In this document: piece by piece, positions 1 to 5,922 of the stretch
Numbering within the stretch: the first letter of the stretch is position 1
How the letters are laid out: every line of letters starts with the position of its first letter
NCBI GenBank assembly: GCA_030037575.1
Contig: JASHRB010000363.1
Location: forward strand, 1-5,943
Source of the DNA: Candidatus Sulfotelmatobacter sp.
GTDB taxonomy: Bacteria > Acidobacteriota > Terriglobia > Terriglobales > Acidobacteriaceae
Direction: 5' to 3'
Length of the DNA stretch: 5,943 bases
The notes under the pieces: generated by a model
Databases searched by the model: none
What the model was told of the DNA's origin: nothing
Seen by the model: only the letters and a program-made list of their open reading frames with translations
Made by a program: the position numbers and the translations under genes

Positions 1-217
1 CGCCACAGAGACCAGACACGTGGCGGCACCATAGCGACTCGCCGACGTGTTATATTAGTGCAGTCATGTTCGCTATCCACGTCGAACACGAGTGTGAACC
101 GGGCAGGGCCGACGTCGGTTTCCTGCGGCGACTGCCTCTGGCGCTCTGAACCAGCGATCGAGAGTTCTTCCTTACTCCTGTAAAATCAAAATTTCAGCTG
201 TCCGCCGGTTTATACAC
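1..217. other. leuS upstream region without a secure gene
   Basis: I see no recognisable gene here. Visible elements are: an inverted repeat CGCCAC/GTGGCG (1-6 and 20-25); an extended -10-like TGTTATATT (48-56) with no convincing -35; a possible hairpin GCAGG/CCTGC (103-107 and 122-126) with a nested CCG/CGG; a 27-codon ORF (66-149) ending in a Leu-rich stretch; and a -10-like TAAAAT at 181-186. No Shine-Dalgarno sequence precedes the leuS ATG. No T-box consensus (AGGGTGGNACCGCG) is present. Two forward frames are open from the left edge to 149 and to 183, so the end of an upstream gene cannot be excluded, but neither translation looks like a known protein. Confidence 0.5.
48..56 (+). promoter_or_regulatory. 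candidate extended -10 element upstream of leuS
   Basis: TG-T-TATATT fits the extended -10 form TGnTATAAT with one mismatch. A promoter here would start transcription near 62-64 and give leuS a leader of about 155 bases that includes the hairpin at 103-126. There is no good -35 hexamer 16-18 bases upstream. The -10-like TAAAAT at 181-186 is an equally possible, closer alternative. This is an inference from motif shape only. Confidence 0.25.
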
Positions 218-2833
218 ATGCAACAAGACTCGAAAACAGAGCCCACAACCAACGGTTCTGAACGTGAACGCAGCTACGACGCGCGCTACGATGCCCGGCG
301 CGTAGAGGCTAAATGGTTTGAACGCTGGCAGAACGATGCGCAGCTTTACGCCGCCGAACGCGACTCGACAAAGAGAAAATATTACGTGCTTGAAATGTTG
401 CCCTATCCTTCGGGCGCATTGCACATGGGGCACGTGCGCAATTATTCGATTGGCGACGCGCTCGCCCGCTATATGTGGATGAGCGGTGGTAACGTGCTTC
501 ATCCCATGGGCTGGGATTCGTTTGGTTTGCCCGCGGAAAATGCCGCCATTCAAAACAACACTCCGCCACGCGAGTGGACGCTGGGCAACATCGCCAGGAT
601 GAAGGCGCAAATGAAGCGCCTCGGTTTCGCCTACGACTGGTCGCGCGAGGTCACCACTTGCTTTCCCGAGTACTATCGCTGGAATCAATGGTTCTTTCTG
701 AAGCTCTACCAGAAGGGATTGGCGTATCGAAAAAACAGCAAGGTGAATTGGTGCCCGAAGTGCGCGACCGTCCTGGCCAACGAGCAGGTGCTTGCAAATG
801 GCTGTTGCTGGCGGCACGAAGATACCGTGGTCGAGCAGCGCGAGCTTGAACAGTGGTTCTTACGGATCACCAAGTATGCCGATGAATTGTTGCGTGATCT
901 GGCGAAGCTTGAAGGCTGGCCGGAAAAAGTGCGCACGATGCAGCGCAACTGGATTGGGCGCAGCGAAGGCACATTGATCGATTTCAAGCTCGATTACGCG
1001 GAAAACCACAAGGCTTGCGGCCCAGCGGGCTCCACCATCAGCGTCTTCACCACACGCGTCGATACGATTTATGGAGCAACGTCGGTGCAGCTTGCGCCGG
1101 AGCATCCCCTGGTTTATGATCTCGCCGCCGCGAACGCGGACTTGCGAACTAAAGTCGATGGACTCGTTGCCGAGCAGGGAAGGGCCAAGGAATCTGGCGA
1201 CATCGGCGAGATCGAAAAGCACGGCGTGTTTACGGGCCGCTACGCCATCAATCCGTTCAATCACGAAAAACTTCCCATCTGGGTGGCAAACTACATTGTG
1301 ATGGATTATGGCACGGGGGCGATTATGAGCGTGCCCGCGCATGATGAACGCGACTACGAATTCGCCAAGAAATACAACCTCGAAATTCGTCTTGTCGTTC
1401 TGCCGATCGCCGACGATCCGGAAGAGACCATCACCGAACCGCCGCTTCCGTTTACCTCGCATGATCGAGGCATGTTGATCAACTCCGGCCCGTATAGCGG
1501 CATGGAATGCGCCGCGGCAATCAAAACAATGTCGAGATTTGCCGAGCAAAATAACTTCGGCAAAGCGACGGTCACGTACCGGTTGAAAGACTGGGGAATT
1601 TCGCGGCAGCGCTATTGGGGCACGCCCATCCCGGTGCTTTATTGCGAGAAAGATGGAACCGTTCCGGTGCCAGAAACAGACTTGCCGGTGTTCTTGCCCG
1701 AGAACGTCGAGATTTCACTGGCCGGAGGATCGCCGCTCGCGTGCGTGCCTGAATTTGTCAATGCAACTTGCCCGAAATGCGGAGGTCGGGCGCGCCGGGA
1801 GACCGACACGATGGATACCTTTGTGGATTCGTCCTGGTATTTCTATCGCTACACCGATGCGCACAATGACCGCGCGCCGTTCGATTCGAGAATCACCCAG
1901 TATTGGTTTCCGATCGATCAATACATCGGCGGAGTCGAACACGCGATTTTGCATTTGATTTACTCGCGCTTCTGGACGAAGTTCATGCGCGATCTCGGAC
2001 TTATCGCTAACGATGAACCGGTCGAGAGGCTGTTCACGCAGGGGATGGTGATTAAAGATGGGGCGAAGATGTCGAAGAGTCTCGGCAATATTGTGAGCCC
2101 GGACGAAATGGTTGCACGCTACGGCGCCGACGCCGCGCGGCTTTACAGCTTGTTTGCGGCACCTCCGGATCGGGATTTGGATTGGCAGGATTCAGGGATT
2201 GAAGGGATTCAGAGGTTTTTGGGGCGGGTGTATCGGTTCGTAGTGAGGAACACCCGCCACGATCGTTCTGTAGATGACAAAAAGGTCGATCGGATGGTTT
2301 ACGAATTCGACAAGTACAATTTGTCGGACGACGCGCGTGCGGTTCAACGGAAGTTGCACCAGACGATCAAGCGTGTTACCGATGACTTCCAGGGACGCTG
2401 GCATTTCAACACCTGCGTTTCGGCGATCATGGAATTGGTGAACGCTCTATACGGAGCGGAAGAAGCGATCAGAAAAGATCCTCAAGGCGGGCTGTTTCTC
2501 GCTTACGTACAACGCAACTTGATCCTCCTGCTTGCCCCCTTCGCGCCTTACCTTGCGCATGAACTGTGGGAGATGACGGGTGAAACGAGTAGCCTGCTTA
2601 AGGCGGCATGGCCCAAATACGACCCAGCGCTTACAAAAGAAGACGAGCTTGAAATCCCAGTGCAGATCAACGGCAAGTTGCGCAGCCGCGTTATTGTGCC
2701 GGCAGAGAGCACGGAGGAATTTATCGTCACGCAGGCGCTTGCCGACCAGAAGGTGCATTCGGCGATTACCGGCAAGCGGGCGATAAAGACAATTTATGTG
2801 CCGGGCAAGCTTTTGAATATAGTTGCGAAGTAG
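218..2833 (+). CDS. leuS: leucyl-tRNA synthetase
   Basis: Cytoplasmic class I aminoacyl-tRNA synthetase that charges tRNA-Leu with leucine using ATP and hydrolyses mischarged products. The 871-residue length is close to the roughly 860 of the bacterial family. The Rossmann catalytic domain carries the HIGH motif as HMGH (69-72) within [14 protein letters not shown] and the KMSKS loop at 617-621. A zinc-type insert has CPKC (179-182) and CCWRH (196-200). The CP1 editing domain shows TTRVDT (278-283) and VPAHDERD (372-379), whose Asp376 matches the conserved amino-group-binding aspartate of the family. [10 protein letters not shown] (459-468) and a second CPKC (518-521) follow, then the anticodon-binding helices and the C-terminal tRNA-binding domain (about 808-871). 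The ATG at 218 leaves about 20 polar residues before the conserved [11 protein letters not shown] block. No in-frame ATG lies between it and Met60, and no Shine-Dalgarno site precedes it. No operon partner is visible, and the downstream gene is convergent. All signature motifs are intact. Confidence 0.98.
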   Translation: MQQDSKTEPTTNGSERERSYDARYDARRVEAKWFERWQNDAQLYAAERDSTKRKYYVLEMLPYPSGALHMGHVRNYSIGDALARYMWMSGGNVLHPMGWDSFGLPAENAAIQNNTPPREWTLGNIARMKAQMKRLGFAYDWSREVTTCFPEYYRWNQWFFLKLYQKGLAYRKNSKVNWCPKCATVLANEQVLANGCCWRHEDTVVEQRELEQWFLRITKYADELLRDLAKLEGWPEKVRTMQRNWIGRSEGTLIDFKLDYAENHKACGPAGSTISVFTTRVDTIYGATSVQLAPEHPLVYDLAAANADLRTKVDGLVAEQGRAKESGDIGEIEKHGVFTGRYAINPFNHEKLPIWVANYIVMDYGTGAIMSVPAHDERDYEFAKKYNLEIRLVVLPIADDPEETITEPPLPFTSHDRGMLINSGPYSGMECAAAIKTMSRFAEQNNFGKATVTYRLKDWGISRQRYWGTPIPVLYCEKDGTVPVPETDLPVFLPENVEISLAGGSPLACVPEFVNATCPKCGGRARRETDTMDTFVDSSWYFYRYTDAHNDRAPFDSRITQYWFPIDQYIGGVEHAILHLIYSRFWTKFMRDLGLIANDEPVERLFTQGMVIKDGAKMSKSLGNIVSPDEMVARYGADAARLYSLFAAPPDRDLDWQDSGIEGIQRFLGRVYRFVVRNTRHDRSVDDKKVDRMVYEFDKYNLSDDARAVQRKLHQTIKRVTDDFQGRWHFNTCVSAIMELVNALYGAEEAIRKDPQGGLFLAYVQRNLILLLAPFAPYLAHELWEMTGETSSLLKAAWPKYDPALTKEDELEIPVQINGKLRSRVIVPAESTEEFIVTQALADQKVHSAITGKRAIKTIYVPGKLLNIVAK

Positions 2834-2851
2834 CGCGCACCCATGCCCAAG

Positions 2852-2875
2852 AAAAAAGGCCCGCACAGGCAGGCC
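2852..2875 (-). terminator. intrinsic terminator of the small secreted-protein gene
   Basis: Read on the minus strand, GGCCTGC-CTGT-GCGGGCC forms a 7-bp stem (one G-U pair) with a 4-base loop, followed directly by TTTTTT (plus-strand A run 2852-2857). It lies 30 bases past the stop codon of the minus-strand gene at 2906. On the plus strand the hairpin has no following T run, so it should not stop leuS transcription efficiently. Transcripts from leuS could therefore run antisense into the small gene. Confidence 0.8.
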
Positions 2876-2905
2876 CTCTCCCGCCGAATCTGGATTTGGA
2901 GTATC

Positions 2906-3265
2906 TTATTCCCCGTTTATCACGAGCGCATCCGTTCGATTGCTGAAGTCGATCTCGTCGATTGTCTTCTGGTTCTCGGCAGCCGGCTTCAAGGTCACCG
3001 AGTTGTAAGGGGCCGGGTGCCGTAGATCTTTGATTTCGCCGTCTGCCGTGGCGACAGTTTTGCCATGTTGCAGGATGGCTACCTTCAAAGCGTTCGAAGG
3101 TCCCCTCCACTCGGCTTTGTAATCTCCAGGAGGTAATTGGGTCGTGCCCAATTGCACGGTGTCGCTGAGGGTGAATTTTCCCGAATGAGTATCGGCTGCC
3201 AACGCGGTCCCTGGGAGCGCCAGAGCCATGATTGCCAGTAGACTGAAATGCTGCACGTACTTCAT
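2906..3265 (-). CDS. small secreted protein of unknown function
   Basis: 119 residues. The N-terminus is a typical Sec signal peptide: a basic start (MK), a hydrophobic core (about residues 8-18) and an ALA site at 21-23, giving a likely mature protein of 96 residues from Ala24. The mature part reads as short beta-strand segments (SGKFTLSDTVQLG, GDYKAEWRG, VAILQHGKTVATA, NSVTLKP, IDEIDF) with no cysteine and no catalytic motif that I can name. It resembles short exported hypothetical proteins I associate with Acidobacteriota, but no function is assigned. The start is well supported by a strong Shine-Dalgarno site seven bases upstream, and a terminator follows the stop, so it looks monocistronic. 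It converges on leuS (72-base gap between stops) and diverges from the membrane-protein gene (207-base gap). The export signal implies a periplasmic or extracellular location. Confidence 0.88.
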   Translation of the reverse strand: MKYVQHFSLLAIMALALPGTALAADTHSGKFTLSDTVQLGTTQLPPGDYKAEWRGPSNALKVAILQHGKTVATADGEIKDLRHPAPYNSVTLKPAAENQKTIDEIDFSNRTDALVINGE

Positions 3266-3272
3266 GATTTAA

Positions 3273-3281
3273 CCTCTCCTT
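3273..3281 (-). promoter_or_regulatory. strong Shine-Dalgarno site
   Basis: On the minus strand AAGGAGAGG ends seven bases before the ATG at 3265. It fixes the start of the secreted-protein gene. It stands out because neither leuS nor the divergent membrane-protein gene has a recognisable site, which suggests high translation of the small protein. Confidence 0.85.
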
Positions 3282-3424
3282 AAAGTAAATGACTGTTGCG
3301 GATGATGCATCGAGTCTGGGCGAAAAATCGGCGCCCTTTATCAAAGGATGCTCGCCCGCTACCCGCGGTTGCAAATATCGTGTCAGGAAATAGGTGGGTT
3401 CCCCTAGAAGCGATGCGAGAGATG

Positions 3425-3453
3425 TTGTGATCTTCGGCCGCACCTGCGATATC
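3425..3453 (+). promoter_or_regulatory. weak candidate promoter for the membrane-protein gene
   Basis: TTGTGA (3425-3430) and GATATC (3448-3453) are separated by exactly 17 bases, the usual sigma-70 spacing. They match the consensus at four and three of six positions. Transcription would begin near 3460, leaving a very short leader before the ATG at 3473. This is motif-only support. The rest of the intergenic region 3266-3472 shows a small inverted repeat GGGCG/CGCCC (3318-3322 and 3332-3336) and nothing else I can name. No clear promoter for the minus-strand gene was found. Confidence 0.25.
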
Positions 3454-3472
3454 CTAAGCGCGGGCCAAAGCA

Positions 3473-4519
3473 ATGCCTGAAATTTCCCCTACCATCGAAG
3501 GTTTTCGTGCAGCGTTCCGACGGCCGTCACTTACATTCGCGGAGATTGCCTGGCGATGGAGCACGGGCGCTGCTGCGGCCGCTTTAGTAACTCTGGTGGT
3601 ATTCGAATACTTCGACAGCCTGCAGGTCACCGACATTGACGCGAGTCTGATTGCGACTCGACAACCGTTGCTGGCATTACAGGTTCTGCTGCACATCTTT
3701 CGCGGCGATGCCAGTCGAGTTTTGGCCGCCAGTTTGGTCATTGGCGTCGCTGTGTCGCTGGCATGGATTGTCGTAGGTTCGGTTGGTCGGGCCGCAACCG
3801 TCCGTGCGTTGCTCGACTACTTTCGGAGCAGGGCGCGCTTCAGTTCCTCTGAACGCCAAAATCAGGCTGCGGCTTTGAGACCGCTCCTCGCCATAAATTT
3901 TTGGCGGCTGGTGGCGGCGCTGGCGGCGCTGCTTGGTTTCGGGGGAGTCGGGATTCTCTTCAGCTCGATGCCTCACCAGCTGAACGCGCACCTCGCGCTC
4001 GCGTATTCAGTTCTTGCGCTGCTCCCACCATTGATTTGCATTGTCTGGGCGCAGCTGAATTGGATTCTTTCTCTCGCTTGCATATTTGCCGTGCGAGATG
4101 GCGAAGACGCGCTTGGCGCGATTTCCGCGACGGTAACTTTTCTAGGAGAGCGGGCTGGCTCCATTCTCTCCGTCGGCACATGGAACCTGATTGCGCACGT
4201 TGCGGCCGTCGGAGGCGGGGCCACTCTAGTCTCGATGCTCCTGGCGTTTATTGCCGTCGTTCCAGCCAGAGCGATGATCGCCGCGGTTTTGCTGGTAATG
4301 CTCGGATATTTGGCGTTTGTTGATTGGCTTTATATCGCGAGGCAGGCTGGATACATCTGCATCGCGGAGACGCCGAGCGCCTTCACTTCGCCATCGCTTG
4401 CGGAACATCCAACTGCGCCACACGTTATCGATCTCCGGACGGGGATTTCAATGCAGAAGACGATTGATGCCAGCGAACCGACTCGCACCGATTTGCTGAA
4501 TCTGGTCCCGGAAGCCTAG
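3473..4519 (+). CDS. multi-pass membrane protein of unknown function, possibly truncated by the insertion sequence
   Basis: 348 residues, and I do not recognise a named family. The hydrophobicity pattern suggests about six transmembrane segments near residues 31-48, 83-105, 141-165, 175-205, 237-262 and 264-287. The N-terminus is cytoplasm-like and basic (FRAAFRRPS), there is an Arg-rich loop (RSRARFSSSER, about 118-128), and the hydrophilic tail (about 295-348) has no obvious domain. No catalytic motif or cysteine cluster is visible. A polytopic inner-membrane protein is the safe call. The ATG at 3473 has no good Shine-Dalgarno site, but the reading frame and composition are convincing. Its TAG stop overlaps the proposed left end of the IS110-family element. 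If the element is removed at the proposed CT core, the frame continues (E-A-L-P-A-S) to the window edge, so the present C-terminus may be element-derived. That last point is inference. Confidence 0.85.
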   Translation: MPEISPTIEGFRAAFRRPSLTFAEIAWRWSTGAAAAALVTLVVFEYFDSLQVTDIDASLIATRQPLLALQVLLHIFRGDASRVLAASLVIGVAVSLAWIVVGSVGRAATVRALLDYFRSRARFSSSERQNQAAALRPLLAINFWRLVAALAALLGFGGVGILFSSMPHQLNAHLALAYSVLALLPPLICIVWAQLNWILSLACIFAVRDGEDALGAISATVTFLGERAGSILSVGTWNLIAHVAAVGGGATLVSMLLAFIAVVPARAMIAAVLLVMLGYLAFVDWLYIARQAGYICIAETPSAFTSPSLAEHPTAPHVIDLRTGISMQKTIDASEPTRTDLLNLVPEA

Positions 4520-4531
4520 TCATCATGGAGT

Positions 4532-4541
4532 GAACCGGTTC
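4532..4541. repeat. left subterminal palindromic repeat
   Basis: GAACCGGTTC is a 10-bp perfect palindrome. Its central AACCGGTT recurs at 5913-5920 near the other end. Being palindromic, the pair counts as both a direct and an inverted repeat. With the inferred ends it sits 14 bases inside the left tip. IS1111-group elements are known for subterminal, unequally spaced inverted repeats, which fits. Confidence 0.5.
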
Positions 4542-4614
4542 CGATGCGCGACGCGTGGGTTACATTGAGGTTGGTGTAACAACAACGCAGAGCCACAAGC
4601 GGAAAGGAACCGGT
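4534..4614 (+). promoter_or_regulatory. inverted repeat that could mask the transposase ribosome-binding site
   Basis: ACCGGTTCC (4534-4542) is the exact reverse complement of GGAACCGGT (4606-4614). In an RNA covering both, a 9-bp stem would enclose 63 bases and include the GGA of the transposase Shine-Dalgarno site AAAGGA (4603-4608). A nested hairpin GTTACA/TGTAAC (4559-4564 and 4575-4580) lies inside. Only transcripts entering from the upstream gene would contain the left arm, so this resembles the protection from read-through transcription known in other insertion sequences (for example IS10). The role is inferred. Confidence 0.45.
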
Positions 4615-4617
4615 CCA

Positions 4618-4842
4618 ATGAAGAAGGTACGATTGGGGGGTTTGGATGTCCATGCGGAGACGATTGCAGTGGCGGTAGCGGAAGCAGATGGGGAGGTCCG
4701 TTGGTTGGGGGTCATCCCGAATCGAGAAGAATCGGTGCGCAAACTGGTGAGGAAACTGGGGCCGGGCGAGCAACTGCAGGCGTGCTATGAGGCGGGGCCA
4801 ACGGGATACGTTCGGTACTGGCAACTGACGGCCTTGGGGTGA
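4618..4842 (+). CDS. IS110-family transposase, N-terminal part (frameshifted)
   Basis: 74 residues from the ATG at 4618. This start is preferred over the upstream in-frame ATG at 4555 because AAAGGA lies nine bases before it and the protein then begins MKKVRLGGLDVHAET, the usual family N-terminus. It forms the first half of the RuvC-like DEDD catalytic domain, carrying the first Asp (D10, GLDVH) and the Glu (E58, CYEAGPTGY). It stops at TGA 4840-4842 immediately after LTALG, where the frame of the next ORF continues the same protein without a missing residue. On its own it lacks two of the four acidic residues and the whole C-terminal domain, so it should be inactive unless frameshifting occurs or the two pieces assemble. 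Confidence 0.85.
   Translation: MKKVRLGGLDVHAETIAVAVAEADGEVRWLGVIPNREESVRKLVRKLGPGEQLQACYEAGPTGYVRYWQLTALG
4834..4842 (+). other. -1 frameshift site in the transposase
   Basis: The sequence reads TTG GGG TGA in the first frame. One additional G, or a one-base backward slip of the Gly codon on the G run (4836-4839), gives LTALG followed by VKWEVVAP in the second frame. The slipped GGG codon pairs identically, and the pause codon would be TGA. The second ORF can also begin at GTG 4839-4841, overlapping the stop. Three readings are possible: an inactivating one-base deletion, a programmed or coupled translation event, or a sequencing error in a homopolymer. Most family members have a single uninterrupted frame, which favours deletion or error. 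Confidence 0.75.
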
Positions 4843-5738
4843 AGTGGGAGGTGGTGGCTCCGAGTCTGGTTCCGGTCAAAGCCGGGGATCGAGTGAAGAC
4901 GGATCGACGCGACGCCACGAAGCTGGCGCGGAGCTATCGCGCCGGGGATCTAACTGCAGTCTGGGTACCGGGAGAGGAACACGAGGCACTACGGGACCTG
5001 GTTCGAGCCCGGGAGGCGGCCAAGCAAGATCAGCTGCGGGCGCGGCATGGGCTGAGCAAATTCCTGTTACGCCACGGCCGCCGAGTGCCTGCGGGGATCA
5101 AGGCGTGGACGCAGAAATATCAGAACTGGGTCAAAGAGCAAGTGCACTTTGAGCAGCCGGCGCAGGAATACACGCTGCTGGATTACCTGCACGCGGTTGA
5201 ACATACGACCGAGCGCATCCGGCGGCTGGAACAGGCCATTGAAGAGGCGGTGAAACTGGCTCCGCCACGAACGCAGCAAGTGGTGCAGGGACTACAAGCG
5301 CTCCGCGGAATCGCCCAGATCTCGGCGGTCACGATCGTGGCAGAGTTAGGAGAGATCTCGCGATTCGAGCGGCCCCGTCAATTGATGGGCTACAGCGGTG
5401 CGGTTCCCAGCGAGCACTCCAGTGGAAAGCGAGTCCACCGCGGGCAAATTACCAAGACCGGCAACGCTCACTTGCGGCGGATCGCGATCGAGGCGGCCTG
5501 GGCCTACCGCAACCGGCCCCCGATCGGGCCCGCCCTACGCAAACGGCAAGAGGGTCTGAGCGAAGAAGTAAAAGAAATCGCTTGGAAGGCACAACATCGA
5601 CTGCATCAGCGCTACCGCAACTTACTAGCAGCCGGCAAAGAAAAGCAGAAAGTTATCACCGCAGTCGGGCGAGAGCGGCTGGGCTTTATCTGGGCCATTG
5701 GAGTTCAGGTAGAACGAAACAACCAACGCGTCGCATAA
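4839..5738 (+). CDS. IS110-family transposase, C-terminal part (frameshifted)
   Basis: 299 residues from a GTG that overlaps the stop of the N-terminal part. It begins with the rest of the RuvC-like domain, including the last two acidic residues in KTDRRDA (D22 and D25, equal to D96 and D99 of a joined protein). A charged helical region (about 50-140) has a coiled-coil-like stretch around TERIRRLEQAIEEAV. Then comes the C-terminal Transposase_20-type domain: a helix-hairpin segment LQALRGIAQISAVTIVAELG (152-171), RFERPRQLMGYSGAVP (175-190) and EHSSGKR, in which Ser195 before Gly is the probable catalytic serine of the family, followed by ITKTGNAHLRR (204-214). Joined to the upstream ORF it gives 373 residues, a normal family length. 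Such enzymes insert via an RNA-guided, dinucleotide-core recombination. No internal stop or large deletion is present, so the reading frame appears recently functional. Confidence 0.9.
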   Translation: MKWEVVAPSLVPVKAGDRVKTDRRDATKLARSYRAGDLTAVWVPGEEHEALRDLVRAREAAKQDQLRARHGLSKFLLRHGRRVPAGIKAWTQKYQNWVKEQVHFEQPAQEYTLLDYLHAVEHTTERIRRLEQAIEEAVKLAPPRTQQVVQGLQALRGIAQISAVTIVAELGEISRFERPRQLMGYSGAVPSEHSSGKRVHRGQITKTGNAHLRRIAIEAAWAYRNRPPIGPALRKRQEGLSEEVKEIAWKAQHRLHQRYRNLLAAGKEKQKVITAVGRERLGFIWAIGVQVERNNQRVA

Positions 5739-5784
5739 ACCAAAACAAAAAAAACATTTCCAAGAAGAAAAAAAAGAACAGAAA
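5739..5784 (+). other. A-rich tract after the transposase
   Basis: By hand count about 70% of these bases are A, including two runs of eight (5747-5754 and 5768-5775), in an element that is otherwise GC-rich. It separates the transposase stop from the structured RNA region. It could be an unstructured linker or an upstream promoter element for the noncoding RNA. It forms no hairpin and contains no gene that I can support. Confidence 0.6.
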
Positions 5785-5823
5785 CCATGGAAGGTAGAGC
5801 AGGTAGCGGTCGAGCAGCACACG

Positions 5824-5864
5824 GCAAGGAGGATCCTCATAGAGTCCTATGCGGCAAGCCTTGC
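5824..5864 (+). other. proposed target-binding loop of the bridge RNA
   Basis: A 6-bp stem (5824-5829/5859-5864) opens into an internal loop whose left strand is AGGATCCT (5830-5837) and right strand CGGCAAG (5852-5858), closed by a 5-bp hairpin with loop AGTC. The right strand is the exact reverse complement of CTTGCCG at 5931-5937, just outside the right end of the element. The left strand ends in CT, as expected if both guides cover a CT core. Its match to the left flank GGAAGCCT (4510-4517) is only 5 of 8, or 6 of 8 allowing a G-T pair, so that half is weak. Confidence 0.45.
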
Positions 5865-5910
5865 GGCCGAACCCGCGCTACTAGTGTCGATTCCTAAATA
5901 ACATTGCAAT

Positions 5911-5922
5911 ACAACCGGTTGT
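5911..5922. repeat. right subterminal palindromic repeat
   Basis: ACAACCGGTTGT is a 12-bp perfect palindrome sharing AACCGGTT with the left-end copy (4533-4540). It ends eight bases before the proposed CT core at 5931. An adjoining 8-bp palindrome ATTGCAAT (5903-5910) makes this end rich in symmetry. Likely a transposase- or junction-related end sequence, by analogy with the subterminal repeats of IS1111-group elements. Confidence 0.5.

Noticed and set aside
1..217. T-box or other tRNA-sensing leader before leuS
   Set aside because: No T-box consensus, no specifier-loop layout and no terminator/antiterminator pair were found.
194..817. 207-codon minus-strand open frame opposite the start of leuS
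   Set aside because: It is antisense to a fully convincing leuS, shows no family resemblance, and long antisense frames are expected in GC-rich genes.
860..1549. 229-codon minus-strand open frame inside leuS
   Set aside because: Shadow of the leuS codon pattern; the plus-strand protein carries the conserved editing-domain motifs here.
2766..3473. 235-codon minus-strand open frame across the secreted-protein gene
   Set aside because: It overlaps a same-strand gene that has a signal peptide, a strong ribosome site and a terminator; the translation is low-complexity and unlike any family I know.
4555..4617. Upstream ATG at 4555 as transposase start
   Set aside because: It adds 21 residues not typical of the family (a polar stretch before MKKVRL), has no ribosome site, and runs through the noncoding end with its inverted repeats; the ATG at 4618 has AAAGGA at good spacing.
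4520..4617. 5' noncoding end as the bridge RNA source (IS110-group arrangement)
   Set aside because: It is only about 100 bases and shows no loop matching the flanks, whereas the 3' end is longer and has the expected fold.
5793..5817. GGTAGAGCAG/GGTCGAGCAG near-repeat as a CRISPR-like or tandem array
   Set aside because: Only two imperfect 10-base units, 15 bases apart; better seen as part of the structured RNA.
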